Below, piece after piece: positions 10,471 to 22,235 of a DNA stretch of 42,096 bases (position 1 is its first letter; each line of letters opens with the position of its first letter). A model generated the notes under the pieces. That model was given only the letters and a program-made list of their open reading frames with translations, did not search any database and was not told the origin of the DNA. Position numbers and translations under genes: made by a program. Source of the DNA: Larix sibirica (lineage: Eukaryota; Streptophyta; Pinopsida; Pinales; Pinaceae). The stretch lies in assembly GCA_004151065.3 (NCBI GenBank), contig NWUY0304621336.1:1-42096 (forward strand). The letters are read 5' to 3'.

Positions 10471-11147
10471 AGATGGAGGGAATTACGAACTATGCAAGTC
10501 ACCACTATGATCTTATACCAAGAAAGATGGATTTACTCACTTTGCAAAGAGACAAAACTTCCTATTGATTACATGCCCGTTACTCGCATCATGAAAAAAA
10601 CTAGTAGCATTATGATGGATGATCATTCCTTGCATTATGAACTTATCCAGCGGTGGTGGAAATAACAACAATACGATGAGATGATTCTTTTGTAGGTTCA
10701 GGAGCTTTTATTCTTCCCTCGGGTCGGTGGGAAAAGTTCATCTCAACAAGTAAACTCGAAAAGAGAGGAGTTAACTCAACAAGATCAGATATTCTTTCTT
10801 TGGCTTGGCTTAGATATATCATAGCAAATCAGACATGGTCATAACTTTCCAATAGCCAATATAGCCCCGTAGAATAGTATAGTTGGTTGCCATATGAACT
10901 ACTTCCTACACTCTATATTGAAAAAGTGAAGAATTCATTCAAGTTAGTAAGAAAGGTAACCCTCCACCAACAAATTCTCAGTATTTATTTCAAATTCCAT
11001 CAATTTAGAATTACCTAACCTACTTTCGCACATGTGGAGGAGAGATATAACCAAACTCGGGAAGTCCATGGGGGTTGGGATTGGCTTGTCCTTTACGCAT
11101 CGACCATTTATTATTAACCACCCTTACGCCAATATATAGATCTCTTC
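10471..11147. other. No gene recognised
   Basis: This contains the rest of a 97-codon open frame (to 10665, ending ELIQRWWK) with no known motif, then ordinary-looking spacer. CTCAACAAG recurs near 10741 and 10772. Confidence 0.3.
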
Positions 11148-11309
11148 TCTGCCTATGCTGCTGGTCTTGGACTTGCTCCTACTCTTGGGTTTCGATCTCG
11201 ATCTGGAAGGGATGCATCTGGCTTTTTATTTGTCACTCGTGTTGCTTATAGCTTTGCTACTGGATATGAGATATCTGGATATGCCGGTGGTTATAGGTGG
11301 ATCTGGTAA
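11148..11309 (+). repeat. Period-3 array P2
   Basis: An uninterrupted 53-codon run ends in TAA at 11307-11309. It begins SAYAAGLGLAPTLGF, contains RSRSGRDASGF and ends with ATGYEISGYAGGYRW. Its vocabulary (SAY, GRDA, ATGY) recurs in the arrays at 29.0, 32.9, 38.7 and 39.65 kb. The DNA word CTGGAAGGGATG at 11203-11214 is shared exactly with the inverted copy at 29191-29202. There is no start codon at its beginning and no known domain. Confidence 0.55.
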
Positions 11310-12251
11310 TAGGGACGTTCTTATTCTTATAGGTGTATCGGGCCAGGGCATTTCCATGATTGAATTAGAAACCTAGGAGCCTAACATAAAAAAATGGGGA
11401 ATGGGTCGGTGCAGTGAACTTCACACCTTACCCATTGGAAATGGAGAAGAATAACTACTTACGGGGGACGAAGCCTCTATCCTGGCGCCTACTATTTAGT
11501 AATATGGTTCAGTATAGTAACCTCTGCTCTTGCTACTGATACTAAATTACCTACCTAACGGAAGTCCCAATAGATTAATAAGTCTGCTTAGTTATTAAAA
11601 TGTAAAACCATCTTGACTGGAACTGAACACAGTTACTAATAAACCCTACCTAACGGATCAGAGACGAAAGCCAGTTTGCTTTCTAATAAAAGGATATAAA
11701 CGAACGAGCATGGAATTGAATAGTGTTTGGAAAGGTGGTTGTAGTCAAAGGATTAATTTTGACCCAATTTTGACCCATAGGTATAATAACCCTGGTCGAG
11801 GGGAAAGATGTTCTCTTATACTTTGGATTGTTTAATTCACTAGTCTTGCTGGTAAAAGGTTCAAATAGAGGGTATAGAGGGATGATGGATTGGTGGTAGG
11901 GTATAGGGACCAGAAATGAGACGAATTAAAGGGTATAGAAGTTATAATGTCACTGTCAGGGAGCGGACTAAGAAGGATAAAGCCTGCTAAGAGGGTAGGG
12001 TAGTAAGAAGACATAGGGGGTGGCTCCAGACCGTTTCAGAGCCATAGTCTACTCAAGAACCGCCGGGGACTTTTGGGTTCGTGAGTGGCGGGATGTTCCT
12101 TTAAAGCGTGTCTGGGCCATCAAGCAGTGAATAGTAAGATGGCAAAAATGGAAGATAAAGAGGAGCAAATAAATCCTTTCAATCCTTTAATTAATGCCCT
12201 TGAACGCCTTTATAAAAGATGGATATTGAGGCGATACAAATTGGATAAATA
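11310..12251. other. No gene recognised
   Basis: Spacer. TTTTGACCCA occurs twice in close succession near 11756-11776. The text from about 11850 to 12010 is purine-rich (GGGTATAGAGG words) and its minus strand holds a chance 60-codon frame. Confidence 0.3.
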
Positions 12252-12410
12252 GGCGGTTACCCTCTGATTTTGGGTAGGCCATGGTTGGCTACAACAGACG
12301 CTTATATAGGGTGCAGGGAAGGAAAAATGACAACAGCAAATAGTTACTCTACAAAGAAGCTCACACTTTATCCACCTGAATCACTAGACCTGCCTTATAA
12401 CACTTCCTGA
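12252..12410 (+). pseudogene. Ty3/gypsy (Athila/Tat-type) protease C-terminal fragment
   Basis: A 52-codon run ends in TGA. It begins GGYPLILGRPWLATTDAYIG, continues with CREGKM and TKKLTLYPPES. The core ILGRPWLAT is the conserved flap-to-C-terminal segment (ILG[R]PxLAT) of the retropepsin of plant Athila/Tat-type gypsy elements. The N-terminal half with the catalytic Asp is absent. A better preserved relative lies on the opposite strand at 19.6-20.1 kb, where YPLILGRPWLAT and DAYIGCR are shared. The fragment ends directly at the start of the composite repeat array, so the array boundary and the retroelement break coincide. Confidence 0.8.
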
Positions 12411-14150
12411 ATGAATGCTTAGGAGGTACCGCTATAGACTGCTGGGATGGGATTAAACCACCTTACCAAACCTTTACTTACGTGCATGCCACCTGTTCAT
12501 ACTTTACTTAACGCTTCAACCTACTTAGGAGATAGATAGAGTGTTATCTGCCCAACCCATTGATGAAGCCAGGAAGGAATCAAAGTAGGTACGGCACTAT
12601 TCTATGAACCCTTTACCTTCTCGCTATTTAAGTGTTTAAAACAACCCTCCTACTTGCTTTACCAACCTGAATACCTCAACCTACTTCGTTATCCCTCAAC
12701 AACTGCCTCATAAATGCTTAGTGGGTAGGCACTATGACTATACCTTTACTGTTTCCAAACACCCTACCAACCTGAATACCTAGACCTGTAGCCTTATACA
12801 CTTGATTTATTCATCGAGCGGGTACTGCTACAAACTTATCTTATCAGGAACGGATGGATCGATCAACCAACCTCACCCTTACCTTTCACCCACCATACAC
12901 CTGACAACATAACACCATCACCGTGTACCCCCTATACGCCTTAGATTATAGATACAGCATTCGTTCTATAACACTTACTTAATGAATCTGCCGGGTACCA
13001 CTATTTAGATTGTCCCGGCCGAGCGAGTGTTGGATCGGATCGGATCGGATGGAAGGGCTGGCTTCACATAAAGCTGTTGGACTGGACGACGGGTGGGGAT
13101 GGGCATACAGCTTTGCACAGACTTCAATAACACTTATTGAGGAATGCTATGTTCTACCAGCTGCTCTCTTACTCTGCCTATTAACCCTTACTTATTTGCA
13201 TGCTAGCCACCTGGTGTAACCCTTTCAATACCGGCTGGCTCACCTCATAAACCTGAACTTTTAGCATTCACGGGCGGAGCGTTCAACAACAAACACTTGC
13301 TTAATAAATGCTTAGGAGGTAGGCACTTTTACCTTTACTATTTTACCCTACCTTGCGTCACCACCCCGAGCACCCACCTTCCTTATTGCCCTATTGCTTC
13401 AGGCAGGGATGCCTAGGGGGGTACCACTATTGAGATTGTCGAGGGGACGAGTTTCCAGATACAATTTATGAATTTGGACAGCCAGCTTTTACAGGAGATG
13501 CGATGCCCATTTGCCTTTCATTAAGAACTGTTATAAACCACACCTTGTTCAACAATCTATATTTACTGCCTACCTCACTTATACCACTTACTGATGCCCC
13601 AACTTAGCTAGTGCTTCAGCCAGGAAGACCTTGTGGTAGGACCACCACTATTAAGCAGAACGGAACGGGGGAGGGACGAGCTACTGAACCACCCAGCCAG
13701 CCAGATACGATCAATTAATTAAGACAGCCCCAGCATTGCTAAGATATGCTTGAATGTTAGTGCCTTAACTTTTATATTTACCCACTTACTATATAGACTT
13801 ACTTGCCTACCTTACTTAGACTTACAGCATTGGATCGGATGGAAGGGAAGGAGGGCTTCCCATATATTAGCTGTTGGACGGGAGGGATACAGCATGGCAT
13901 TCACAGGCCTTCGAAAACACTTGAGAGGGGGTAGGCACTATTGCTATTGGCTGCCTACTTTGCTTTACCTTTCTTTCATACCTACTTATCACAAACAACC
14001 AACCTGTAACCATCCTATCTCTATACTACCGTATAATAAAGTTTGGTCTGCACAATTAATTTCCTACATCTTTGTTCGAAAGATACCGTGTCTAGCTGTC
14101 ATAGCCCCAATATTAGGTATGAAACTAAATTATCCACATATGTATTAAAA
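12411..14150. repeat. Composite degenerate array, block 1
   Basis: This block is made of recurring modules in variable order. Module i is TTAATGAATGCTTAGGAGGT followed by ACC(A/G)CTAT (near 12411, 12715, 12980, 13310, 13405). Module ii contains CAGATACAATT...GACAGCCAGC (near 13455 and 13700). Module iii contains GGATCGGATGGAAGGG and GCTTC...AGCTGTTGGAC (near 13030 and 13830). Module iv is ACTTACGTGCATGCCACCTG (near 12478 and 13190). CTTCAGGCAGG-type words and CCTTTACTT words fill the gaps. A (GATCG)n microsatellite sits near 13035-13051. The same modules form block 2 at 22.2-25.6 kb. Open frames at 13010-13219 and 13750-14148 fall inside the array and have no known domain. Confidence 0.65.
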
Positions 14151-14719
14151 AACTTTTCTAATGGATGCACAAGCGAATCTTTCTATTTACATCGGTTCTA
14201 ACTAGAGTATTTATAAATTGATTTACCTAGCGAACAGAACCAAGAAAACCAACTAGTTTAGCCGTGGGATAAAGGAATGATGCAAAAGGCCTGAAGGGAA
14301 AGGAAAGAAAGGAAGATGCATATTATTCCTCGAATTGGGAATCAAATAGCTCTCTTAATCTTCTCACCATATCTGGCTGAATACATCTCTTGCTTTTGGG
14401 CGCCGGCAGTTAGCTCGGTCTTGTGTCAGCACTTGTTCGATCGACAACAAGGCAATGAAACTCTCTTGACTCCCTTAGTTCTGGCTTAAAAGAAGGAAAC
14501 ATCCAACTCTGCAGCTAACCAAGCTTAATAAATGGTAAATGTTTCATGAATGTTTCAAGAACATTATTTTATTCCCCGGCTGGGGGTCATATTATCTAGT
14601 GGGGCAGCATTTCACTTTGTCTTTAGCGGGACACCCACTCTATGCTCTTGGGCTGCGGCTAAAATATGGCTAGCTATAAAATGTTGTATCCCTATTTCGA
14701 ACAAGTAAAAAGGGAAGAA
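14151..14719. other. No gene recognised
   Basis: Spacer between the composite array and the chromovirus-like remnant. The lower part of a minus-strand open frame (14612-14815) extends into it, but its retroelement similarity stops near 14720. Confidence 0.35.
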
Positions 14720-16384
14720 TAGATAGTGCTTACAATTCTTGACTACTTTAACTAAGGCACAAAACTCCTTGTCATGTGTAGGGTACTTCAGTAATGTTCC
14801 ATGGAATAGCTCCAAACGATAGGAAACCAGTATCCCCGTTGCAACAATACTGCTCCTGTAGCATACCCACTAACATCAATTTCTATTTGAAATATACTTC
14901 TACAAGTAAGGTAATGTTAGGACTGAGGCTTGGGTAATAATATTATACTTCAATTCTTCAAAGGATGTTCATCATTTCTTAAGTCATTCGAAACTTTTAT
15001 CACTAGCTATTATAGCATGAAGTGGTGGCACCACAACTTGAAATCATGCTATGCACTTTATAAAATATTGGGTAGCTTCCACAAAACTCCTAACCTCTAT
15101 CACAGTAGTAGGAGCTGTCCATTTAAGGATGGTTTCTATCTGCAGGATCAATCTTTAACTAGCCTCCACTAATAACATGCCCCAAGTACACCAAGGGCTG
15201 CTTAAAAAACTAACACTTCTTTATGTTTACTAGTAGTTGGTGTATCCTTAGTTTCTTTAACACTTACTTCATATGTAGCACATGTTATTCCCAAGTAGAA
15301 CTAAAGAGAAAAATGTAATACACATAACTATAACAAATGAATTTAGGAATGGATGCAACACATCATGAATTAAAGGTAAAAAAATTAGTCAGTGCATTAC
15401 TCAAACCAAAAGGCATAACTAACCACTCAGAAATACCTTGGTTCATCTTGGAGGTCATCTTCGAGGTGTCTTCTTCCTTGATCTGATCTTTATGCTATCC
15501 ATATTTTGAATCCAACTCATTGAAGTACTTTTATAATGCAACTGATATAACAAATTATCAATCCAGGGAAAAGTGTACATATTCTTGAGATTAATCTTGT
15601 TTAGAGATCTGTAGTTAAAGCACATTATCTAATTCCTGTCTTCTTTGGCACCAAAATTATTAGGGAACCGCATGGTTATGTTCTTGGTCTTGTGACTCCT
15701 TCCTCCAACAATTCCTGTAATTGTTTCTTCACTTCATCTGACTCTCATATGGACTGTCTACACAATATTCTATTTGGTAAAGGATAATATGGGAGTGGTT
15801 CAATTACTTTTGGACCTTGGAACGCTTCTCAGTATGCCTACAAAAATTATTGCAATAGGCAATTCTATTCTTTCATACATCCTTCAAAGAATGCTTTCAC
15901 ACCTACGTAATTGGCATTTTTTGGTTCTGTCTCAAGAAAAAAAGCACATACTTCTTGGTTATGTTGATCAATTTCTTAGCTTGGGTGTGCACTCACTAGA
16001 GAGATATTCTACTTCCCCTTCTATGCATTTATGAGAAATGATTTAACATCCTTTAATAGTAAGTATTGGTTGGCCCTTCTCATGAAGATATCATCCCTCG
16101 CATGCCTATAGGGGCTACAAAAAACTACACCTAGATATAAAGAGGTACTACATCGAAAACTATTTCATCCATAACATTTGCACTGATAACGAATCTAAGC
16201 TTACACAGCTTAATAACTTTTCACTTGACATCCTTATTCACCCCACCTGGGTATGGATGAGGGTGATCATGCATTTCTAAACCAATATTACTTACCAGGT
16301 CCTCTACAACAAGGTTGGCCTATGAATTACAATTGAACATAGCATCTACCTTGTTTTTCTTGATTTGAATCTTTATACTATTTA
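14720..16384 (-). pseudogene. Ty3/gypsy (chromovirus-like) pol remnant: protease, RT, RNase H
   Basis: Read on the minus strand in several frames, the domains follow pol order. Protease (16384 to about 16040): VDAMFNCNS, a stop, then ANLVVEDLVSNIGLEMHDHPH; the usual active-site DSG reads NCN, so the catalytic Asp is lost. Next comes the RT N-terminus (about 15800-15600): ESDEVKKQLQELLEEGVTRP, then IILVPKKTG and NYRSLNKINLKNMYTFPWID. RT core (about 15430-15300): EWLVMPFGLSNA; the YxDD box that should follow is unreadable. RT thumb and linker: ILKWTAPTTVIEVRSFVEAT, PPLHAIIAS, SFE-stop. RNase H: FQIEIDVSGYATGAVLLQ and YPTHDKEFCALVKV. There are at least six stops and several frameshifts. Gag, integrase and LTRs are missing. 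Left and right ends abut unrelated repeats. Confidence 0.88.
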
Positions 16385-17768
16385 GCTTATGCTAAGTTCC
16401 TATCTCCATAGTTATTCTCTTCGCTTTAGCTCAGCTAAGAAGTTATCCAGGTAAGGTTATCCAGGTAAGGTCCGTCTAGTCTTCATTGTTCTGTCCGTGG
16501 GAGGCCTATTGGGAATAAGTGGCCTGTGTCCGGTGGGGAGCGCTTTTCTCGTAAGATGGGGCGGTTGTCTGTAACGCCTATCCGGGAAGATGGATCAGTT
16601 TATCAGCTTGCATTATATATGTTATTATACAACAATCGTATCAGCAACTTCTGATGTTGCACCATAATTAATTCCATTCATTAGCAGTGGGCTCTTCTCA
16701 TAGTGTATCAACATAAGTAATGCATGATCATTCCTACAATGTTCCGAAGCGTTAAGCCAAGCTGATTATCTCCTAGTTGAGTAAGCAAGCCGAGTATCTG
16801 GGTATCGAAGCCAAGTATGCAAGCCCAGCAATGATTGGCAATCGGCTATCATCTATGATTGACTATCGCTATGTGTGACTGGCGTCTGCTCCTCAACGGG
16901 TGCCTCATATGTAACGCATCATCATAGCATCAAGTCGAGATAGGGACTCCTGTTCCGTAGGGTAAGTGAGGTGGAGGTCAAGGGTCGAGGTGGAGTTAGA
17001 GGTCAAGGGTATAGGGTATATAGTTCTGTCTGCTATGTGAGGTGCTCTATGTGCAGCTACATCTGGTGCTTATTGTGAATGGCGGGTATGATAATCTATC
17101 TATGTCAGGGTGCTACGTCGTGGGGGAAAGCTATGTCTGGCAGCTATGACTGGCTATGCAGGTTGTTCTACGTGTAAATCAGCTATGTGGGGCGGCCCCT
17201 CCCTTTGGTATCCTATAGAGTTGACCTCCCAAAGTAACAATGATGCTACAAGGCCTAGACTTATAAACACCATTACTCCACATATAGGGTTGTTATAAAA
17301 GAACATCACAAAATGAAAGTGGGGTAAAATCACATAGTACCTCATCTTTGAAGGGTTTGATGCCGTAGGTTAGGCGACATTGCTGGCTGACACAAATGTA
17401 TAATCCCTAGCTCACCCAACTGATGGTATATTGTTGGGGGTGTGGCATTGTTGGTAGCTGTAGTCTCTTGATGACCTTGGCTGAGATAAAGTTATTATAG
17501 CTACTGATGTAAATAATTAAATGTTGTAGAGTCCCCCTAACCTACATCTTTGAATGGAAGAGGCACTCACCTTTCAACAACAGCTAATGGAGAGGGTGGG
17601 AAATTCGGTTACCCGACTTCAATGAGAGGTACGGATCGTGTGGTGGTCGCAGCAAGCTTTCCATCTATTCCGGCTAGAGCAGCAGTACTAAAAGGTCGGG
17701 TTGGACCGGTCGATCAAAACCCTCTCCTTTTAGTTGAGCCTGATCCCCGTAAAATTACCCTTTTCCCT
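16385..17768. repeat. Repeat mosaic with GCTATG-rich wording
   Basis: CGCTTTAGCTCAGCTAAG (16422-16439) is an exact copy of 6410-6427 and lies within 40 bases of the pol remnant's end. GGCGTCTGCTCCTCAACGGG followed by CATATGTAACGCATC (16881-16936) has relatives at 25996-26050 and 26404-26441. From about 17030 to 17200 words such as GCTATGACTGGCTATG recur, as they do near 25920 and 38150. Open frames on both strands at 17110-17345 and on the plus strand at 17550-17834 show no known domain. Confidence 0.5.
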
Positions 17769-17800
17769 CCTTGCTCTCCTAATGTAAAGCAAGCCTTTCC
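17769..17800 (-). repeat. Dispersed short repeat, copy C
   Basis: The reverse complement reads GGAAAGGCTTGCTTTACATT followed by AGGAGAGCAAGG. It differs from copy A at only one or two positions over the shared core and from copy B at a few. It is immediately followed by the AAACGTCCAAT tandem unit. Confidence 0.7.
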
Positions 17801-17858
17801 TATTAGCCATTTTATTAATAAACGTCCAATTTAGCCTTTTACCTAATAAACGTCCAAC
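17801..17858 (+). repeat. Two units of an AATAAACGTCCAA tandem repeat
   Basis: Units TATTAGCCATTTTATTAATA+AACGTCCAATTT and AGCCTTTTACCTAATAAACG+TCCAACAT lie head to tail. The same unit forms a longer array at 40161-40303 with a stray copy at 40415-40440, and a short relative (ATAAACGTCCAAG) occurs near 38444. Confidence 0.7.
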
Positions 17859-17929
17859 ATTATAAGCTTTATTAGAACCAGCATTTCCATCATCAGTTGA
17901 AGGAGCACGAATGGTCTAGGTAGGGTAGA

Positions 17930-18330
17930 AATAGGTATGATTAGTAAAGGCCTAAAAGCTAGTTCTATCATGTCATGTAAGGGATAAGTCTTATATAGAT
18001 AGCATAAGGAGTGAAAGATGTAGCCCTTGCTGTTGATGACCTAGTTTATAGAGGATAAGCAAAGTTATAGGTAGGGGTGTATGAGGTGAAAAGGGTAGGG
18101 TATGTCAGGTAGTAGACGCAGGAGCATATCCTCCAAGCCAGTAAAACCTCCTCTGTGGATTCTTTATATGTGAGGAGTCTTAGTAGTGAAAGTAGGACCC
18201 TTAGTAGTATCGCCCCTTTGAGTATGACCAGTAGCATTGGTATATAGAGGCATGAGGAGCAGCACGATCTTTACGAGCCCTAAAGACCCAGTGTGAGTAG
18301 TATAGCTAGTAGACCTAGTGGAATAGGGAC
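17930..18330 (-). repeat. Period-3 array P3
   Basis: On the minus strand the codon-like text includes ARKDRAAPHAS near 18280, NATGHTQRGDTTKGPTFTTK near 18225-18175 and GYAPASTT near 18140. The triplets GCT, ACT, GGT and CCT dominate. Stops and frame slips separate the runs. It belongs to the same family as the arrays at 2.4, 11.2, 29, 32.9, 38.7 and 39.7 kb. Confidence 0.45.
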
Positions 18331-19599
18331 TAGTAGAGAGAATAGCTTAAGAAGGAGTATAGATAAGAAGATATGGGTAGTGAAAAGGTTCTTATATAAT
18401 ATCGAGGTTAATTTACTTCGTTTACTCACCCCTTACCTAATAATTTTGTGTAGGTAAAATCTCCACTCTTCCACGGCGCAGCAGCATCAGTATAGTTGTA
18501 GCAGCAACAAATAATAGTTTTGGAAGCTTGCAAATACCTAGTGTTGGTACTTATGTAAGTGGGTCATTTTTTGTTCTGCACCATTCGGTTTATTCCGATT
18601 CCTACGCTTCCTGCTTTTCACTCGCTGATCGAACAAATACAATTACGGATCCTATCGTTCTGGGTCCAATAGCAGTTCCAGTAGCTTATCCAATCCTAGC
18701 TGACTAACCCCCATTGTCCAATTACAAGACTTTTCTCTTCTTCCCTGTCTGGTTTTAAACTAGAGCTTTTAACTCCTTAAACCTGCGCCCAGACCTCATC
18801 CTTGGTTTTTCATAAGTAGATCCATGTCTTACGAGATAAATCATCAATAAAGGAAGCATAGTACATGCTTCCTAAGACTGATGCAACTAACGCAGCCTTG
18901 GCATGCTTGCCAAGCGTGCACCCTATACATACTCCCTGTTGCTCAATACAGAACTCTGGAAGACATTTGACTATCTACCTCAAAATAGGCAAATGCTCTC
19001 TAATGCAGGCGCCCCATCCTATTGTGCCACAAGTAGCATAAACTGTCACTGTTATGAACTAGGGCTCAAACTAGTTCACCTTTAACCTGTATAAATTGCT
19101 TTATATAACCCCTATTATTTGAGTTGTATTTTATCCGGGCTAGATTTCTTCGAACCAACAAGTCCTTGTTTGCTATATGTGGGTCCCTTCAATCTCAAAT
19201 GATTATCCTTGTATGAAACTCCTTTGTAAGACCACAAAACATCTTGCATTAGATAACTCCTTGGAGTGCATCCTTAAACCCTTTATGGCATATGTAAATA
19301 AAACATTTAAGACTCCTTGTTGATCGTGTTAGAGGACACTTAAGCCTCCTTATTTTCCATTACACAATGCTACCTTCATCCCTTGTGTTTTTCTCCACCT
19401 TCTCTTCACTGGCATGATGCCTTAAAACCTTCATATTTCCTTCAATACTCAGTAAATTCCCACGAGACTTGGACTACTAGATCTAAAACTAAAATGAGAA
19501 TAAGAGGGGCTGGTAAGAAGAAATAAAAATTAATTGAAACCAAGTATAAATTAGCTCATTCATTCTTCCCCAAACTAAGGTTCCATAGCACACGTAGGA
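18331..19599. other. No gene recognised
   Basis: Ordinary spacer. GCAGCAGCATCAGTATAG near 18477 and AGCAGTTCCAGTAGC near 18670 echo the antisense wording of the period-3 arrays. The right part (19.1-19.6 kb) may be unreadable flank of the gypsy element that follows on the minus strand. The 60-codon frame at 18903-19085 has no known motif. Confidence 0.3.
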
Positions 19600-20105
19600 G
19601 AAGGTCAAAAATACAATAAAGATCATATCATCTTCTTCCTCTACCCATAAAGGTTCCTCAGTATATAAAAAAGGCTTGGCAGGGGGGGTAAAGGGTTAAT
19701 TTATTTCATGAAGGACCATTCATGATGGTCATATCCTCTGCTCTACATCCAATGTAGGCATCTGCTGTGGCCAACCATGGTCTTCCCAAAATGAGGGGAT
19801 ATCCACTAATCTTAGCCTTAGTCTCCAGTACTATAAAATATGCAGGGTATTCCCAAGTGTCTATGGATACAATGACATCTTCTAGGATTCCCTCAGGACA
19901 AACAATTGAGCTATCATCCAACTAGAGAACAGTAGTGGTATGCCTCAAGGATGCTTGAAGATTCAGTCTCAACATGGTGTCCCTAGTCATAACATTGATA
20001 GCCGCCCCTAAGTCTATGAGAGTGTTTGAGATGAGAGTCTTATTAATATGCACATTGGAATTTTCCTTACATATGCATATGTTCCCCAAAGAGTTGTAAA
20101 TGTGG
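19600..20105 (-). pseudogene. Ty3/gypsy (Athila/Tat-type) aspartic protease remnant
   Basis: On the minus strand the domain reads from NVHINKTLISNTLIDLGAAI (active-site D-L-G-A in place of the usual D-S/T-G-A, as is typical of Athila-type elements) through NVMTRDTMLRLNLQASLRHT. It then meets a stop (TAG at 19924-19922) and resumes as LDDSSIVCPEGILEDVIV, with YPLILGRPWLAT and DAYIGCR following. A frameshift leads into NPFTPPAKPFLYTEEPLWVE near 19660-19610. The TAG lies where Gln is usual before the LDDSS segment, consistent with CAG to TAG. The catalytic Asp is retained. RT, RNase H and integrase do not follow on the same strand. A shorter relative lies at 12252-12410 in the opposite orientation. 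Confidence 0.85.
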
Positions 20106-21700
20106 TTTTGAGCACATCCTCTCGCTTTCTATTATTTAGGGGTTAATTTTAGCAGTCCCCCTCTATCAGGTATCCGGATGTCGTTCGAATGCATAATAAT
20201 AGAATAGGGCGTAAGTAATTAGATCTTCAGAGTGCATTTCCTATACATAAATCTCCTTTATTATAATAGGGGGGGTTGCTACCAAATGACAGCGTTACGG
20301 ACGTCCCATTACAGTATAGCGCTACCGTACTGGTCAAGGCAAATATACGAGGTTTCTTAAGTTCCCCCGTATATTGATTAAAGGATGTGGGGCCAAAAAA
20401 CTTATCTTGGGGGCGGGGGTTTCTTTAACCAATTGGTATATTATAAAGATACATTTTGCCTACGGCTATTGTCCTACCCATACCTACTATACAAATTGAA
20501 TTGACCGAACTTATTTCTCGTAAGGAGATCACATAACGGTGGTTGGTGTTGATCTCCGCTCCTATATAACACAAAACGCGTTCGTCTTATGGACGTCCCA
20601 TTGCAGTCTTCCTTTAGCTCGCCGTGATAATAATAAAGGGCCTGGTTATTAAAAGGTAGGCGCTGACCTATTAGTATGCACGATCAAGGGACTATACGTA
20701 ATATAGTTGATTCGCACATGATCAATTACCTTTAAACCCCTCTCGAGTATTTAATTGCCCCTAGATTAATAACGGGGCAGCTAGCACCCATATGATTGAA
20801 CCTACACCTTTCACTCCAAATAATGATATACGGGATGTTCACTAACTTGCTTATAATAAGAATAGGGCAATGTTTAATATACGGGCTGATTCCCTGTATC
20901 ATCCTAAGGGCCATAGCCCCTTTTATATAAAATGAGAGGTGTTTGGATTTAATTCAAGGCAACCCTACTATTAATTAATTGGTGCTTCAAATTCTAGGGG
21001 GAATTAGGAGTAGGAAGAGAGTATTCTGGGGAACTAGGCATATTTTATTTAAGGCCACCAAATAATGATAATAGGGGATCCCATTAAGCTTTAAGTTTGG
21101 TTTTAAGCCCGAGAGAAAGAAGGTTCTACTTGGGGGATCTCTTTCGAATAGTTGAACGTCCTGGTCTTCCACTTATACTACAGGTCTTCTACCCAGGTTC
21201 TAGCCCCGCCCAATGAATTGAAGAAATGCCACCCAAGCAACTGTAAAAAGCATAAAGCAATACTTATATTACAATCTGTCTATCTAAGAGTCTATCTGTG
21301 TCTACTGGCCTTGCAATTATCAGAAATGAGGAATGCGTGAGCTTACTATTTAGATAAAGCGCTATTATAATAAGGGGAGGGGGATTAGAAATCAACGGAT
21401 CGCAATAGGAACCCTGATAGTTGTTAATACGTTTATAATCTGGGAGACATTCAGTAACCCCAGGTATACCATTAGTTTGACAGAAAAAAAGTACAGCAAA
21501 GACTCTTCTAAACAACCTTAGGTCTTACTCTTTAAGCCAACAAATACAGGTATGCCGGGCACCCTTGTGATCTTATCTTGCGAGAAAGCTGCTGGGGCAG
21601 GGGATATGTCTAATTACGTATATAAAAAGAAGGGGAGCGTTAAAGCCTGATAAATCCTGAAAACCCTTCCTTCCTCAACTGAATTGTGTTCTGAACTGCT
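20106..21700. other. Spacer with one dispersed repeat pair
   Basis: GGACGTCCCATT(A/G)CAGT occurs near 20298 and 20591, about 293 bases apart. 20405-20460 is the partner of the repeat at 10417-10470. Several open frames of 60-83 codons on both strands have no recognisable domain. No RNA genes were found. Confidence 0.4.
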
Positions 21701-22235
21701 TATATTTTGGTTGTGTTGCTCCTTGAACACCCTCTCTAGCCTTCAGTAAGTCTTTTGTGAAGTGCCCATAATCATGGCATCTATTTCACTTAAAGGGGAG
21801 TCGGTCATAGTCGAGTTACTACAGATATGACCATCCATTCATGCTTAGGTTGTCTGCATCTGGCAATCCTTGCTCAAGGTAGAATTCCACACAAATTATC
21901 ACACACACACATGTCCTTTTGGCTCCACTCTATTAAGGTAAAGAACTAGAGTGTTCCCTATTTAAGGAGATTCATCATCCTGGAACATCAGAGGGAGATG
22001 GTAAATTTTTAAGCATATAGGTACAACTTTGAAAAATGTATTCAGTTGGGTTAATGGTGCACTTGTTCATATACATCCCTTGAGCTCCCATAAAAGATGG
22101 TCCACTTCTGAATATGAGATCTATGTCTTCCCTGATTTGAAAATGGAACATATAGAGTCACCTTCCACAAAAGAATATGCTCATTCTACCTTGCAACAGA
22201 GGGTGTTAGTCCTTTCAGATTAAACCACCTTAAAT
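21701..22235 (-). pseudogene. Possible gag zinc-knuckle relic
   Basis: On the minus strand 21783-21744 reads NRCHDYGHFTKDLLKAREGV. This resembles a CCHC knuckle with the core C-H-D-Y-G-H-F-T-K-D, but the first and last Cys are missing. Polar text (QGATQPKYKQFRTQF) follows. Upstream on the same strand (22210-21950) there is IREDIDLIFRSGPSFMG and then stops, which I do not recognise. It could be a gypsy gag fragment. A (CA)n run lies at about 21899-21912. Low confidence. Confidence 0.35.

Noticed and set aside
13750-14148. 132-codon plus-strand open frame
   Set aside because: It crosses several modules of the composite array, so its openness comes from repeat text and not from a gene.
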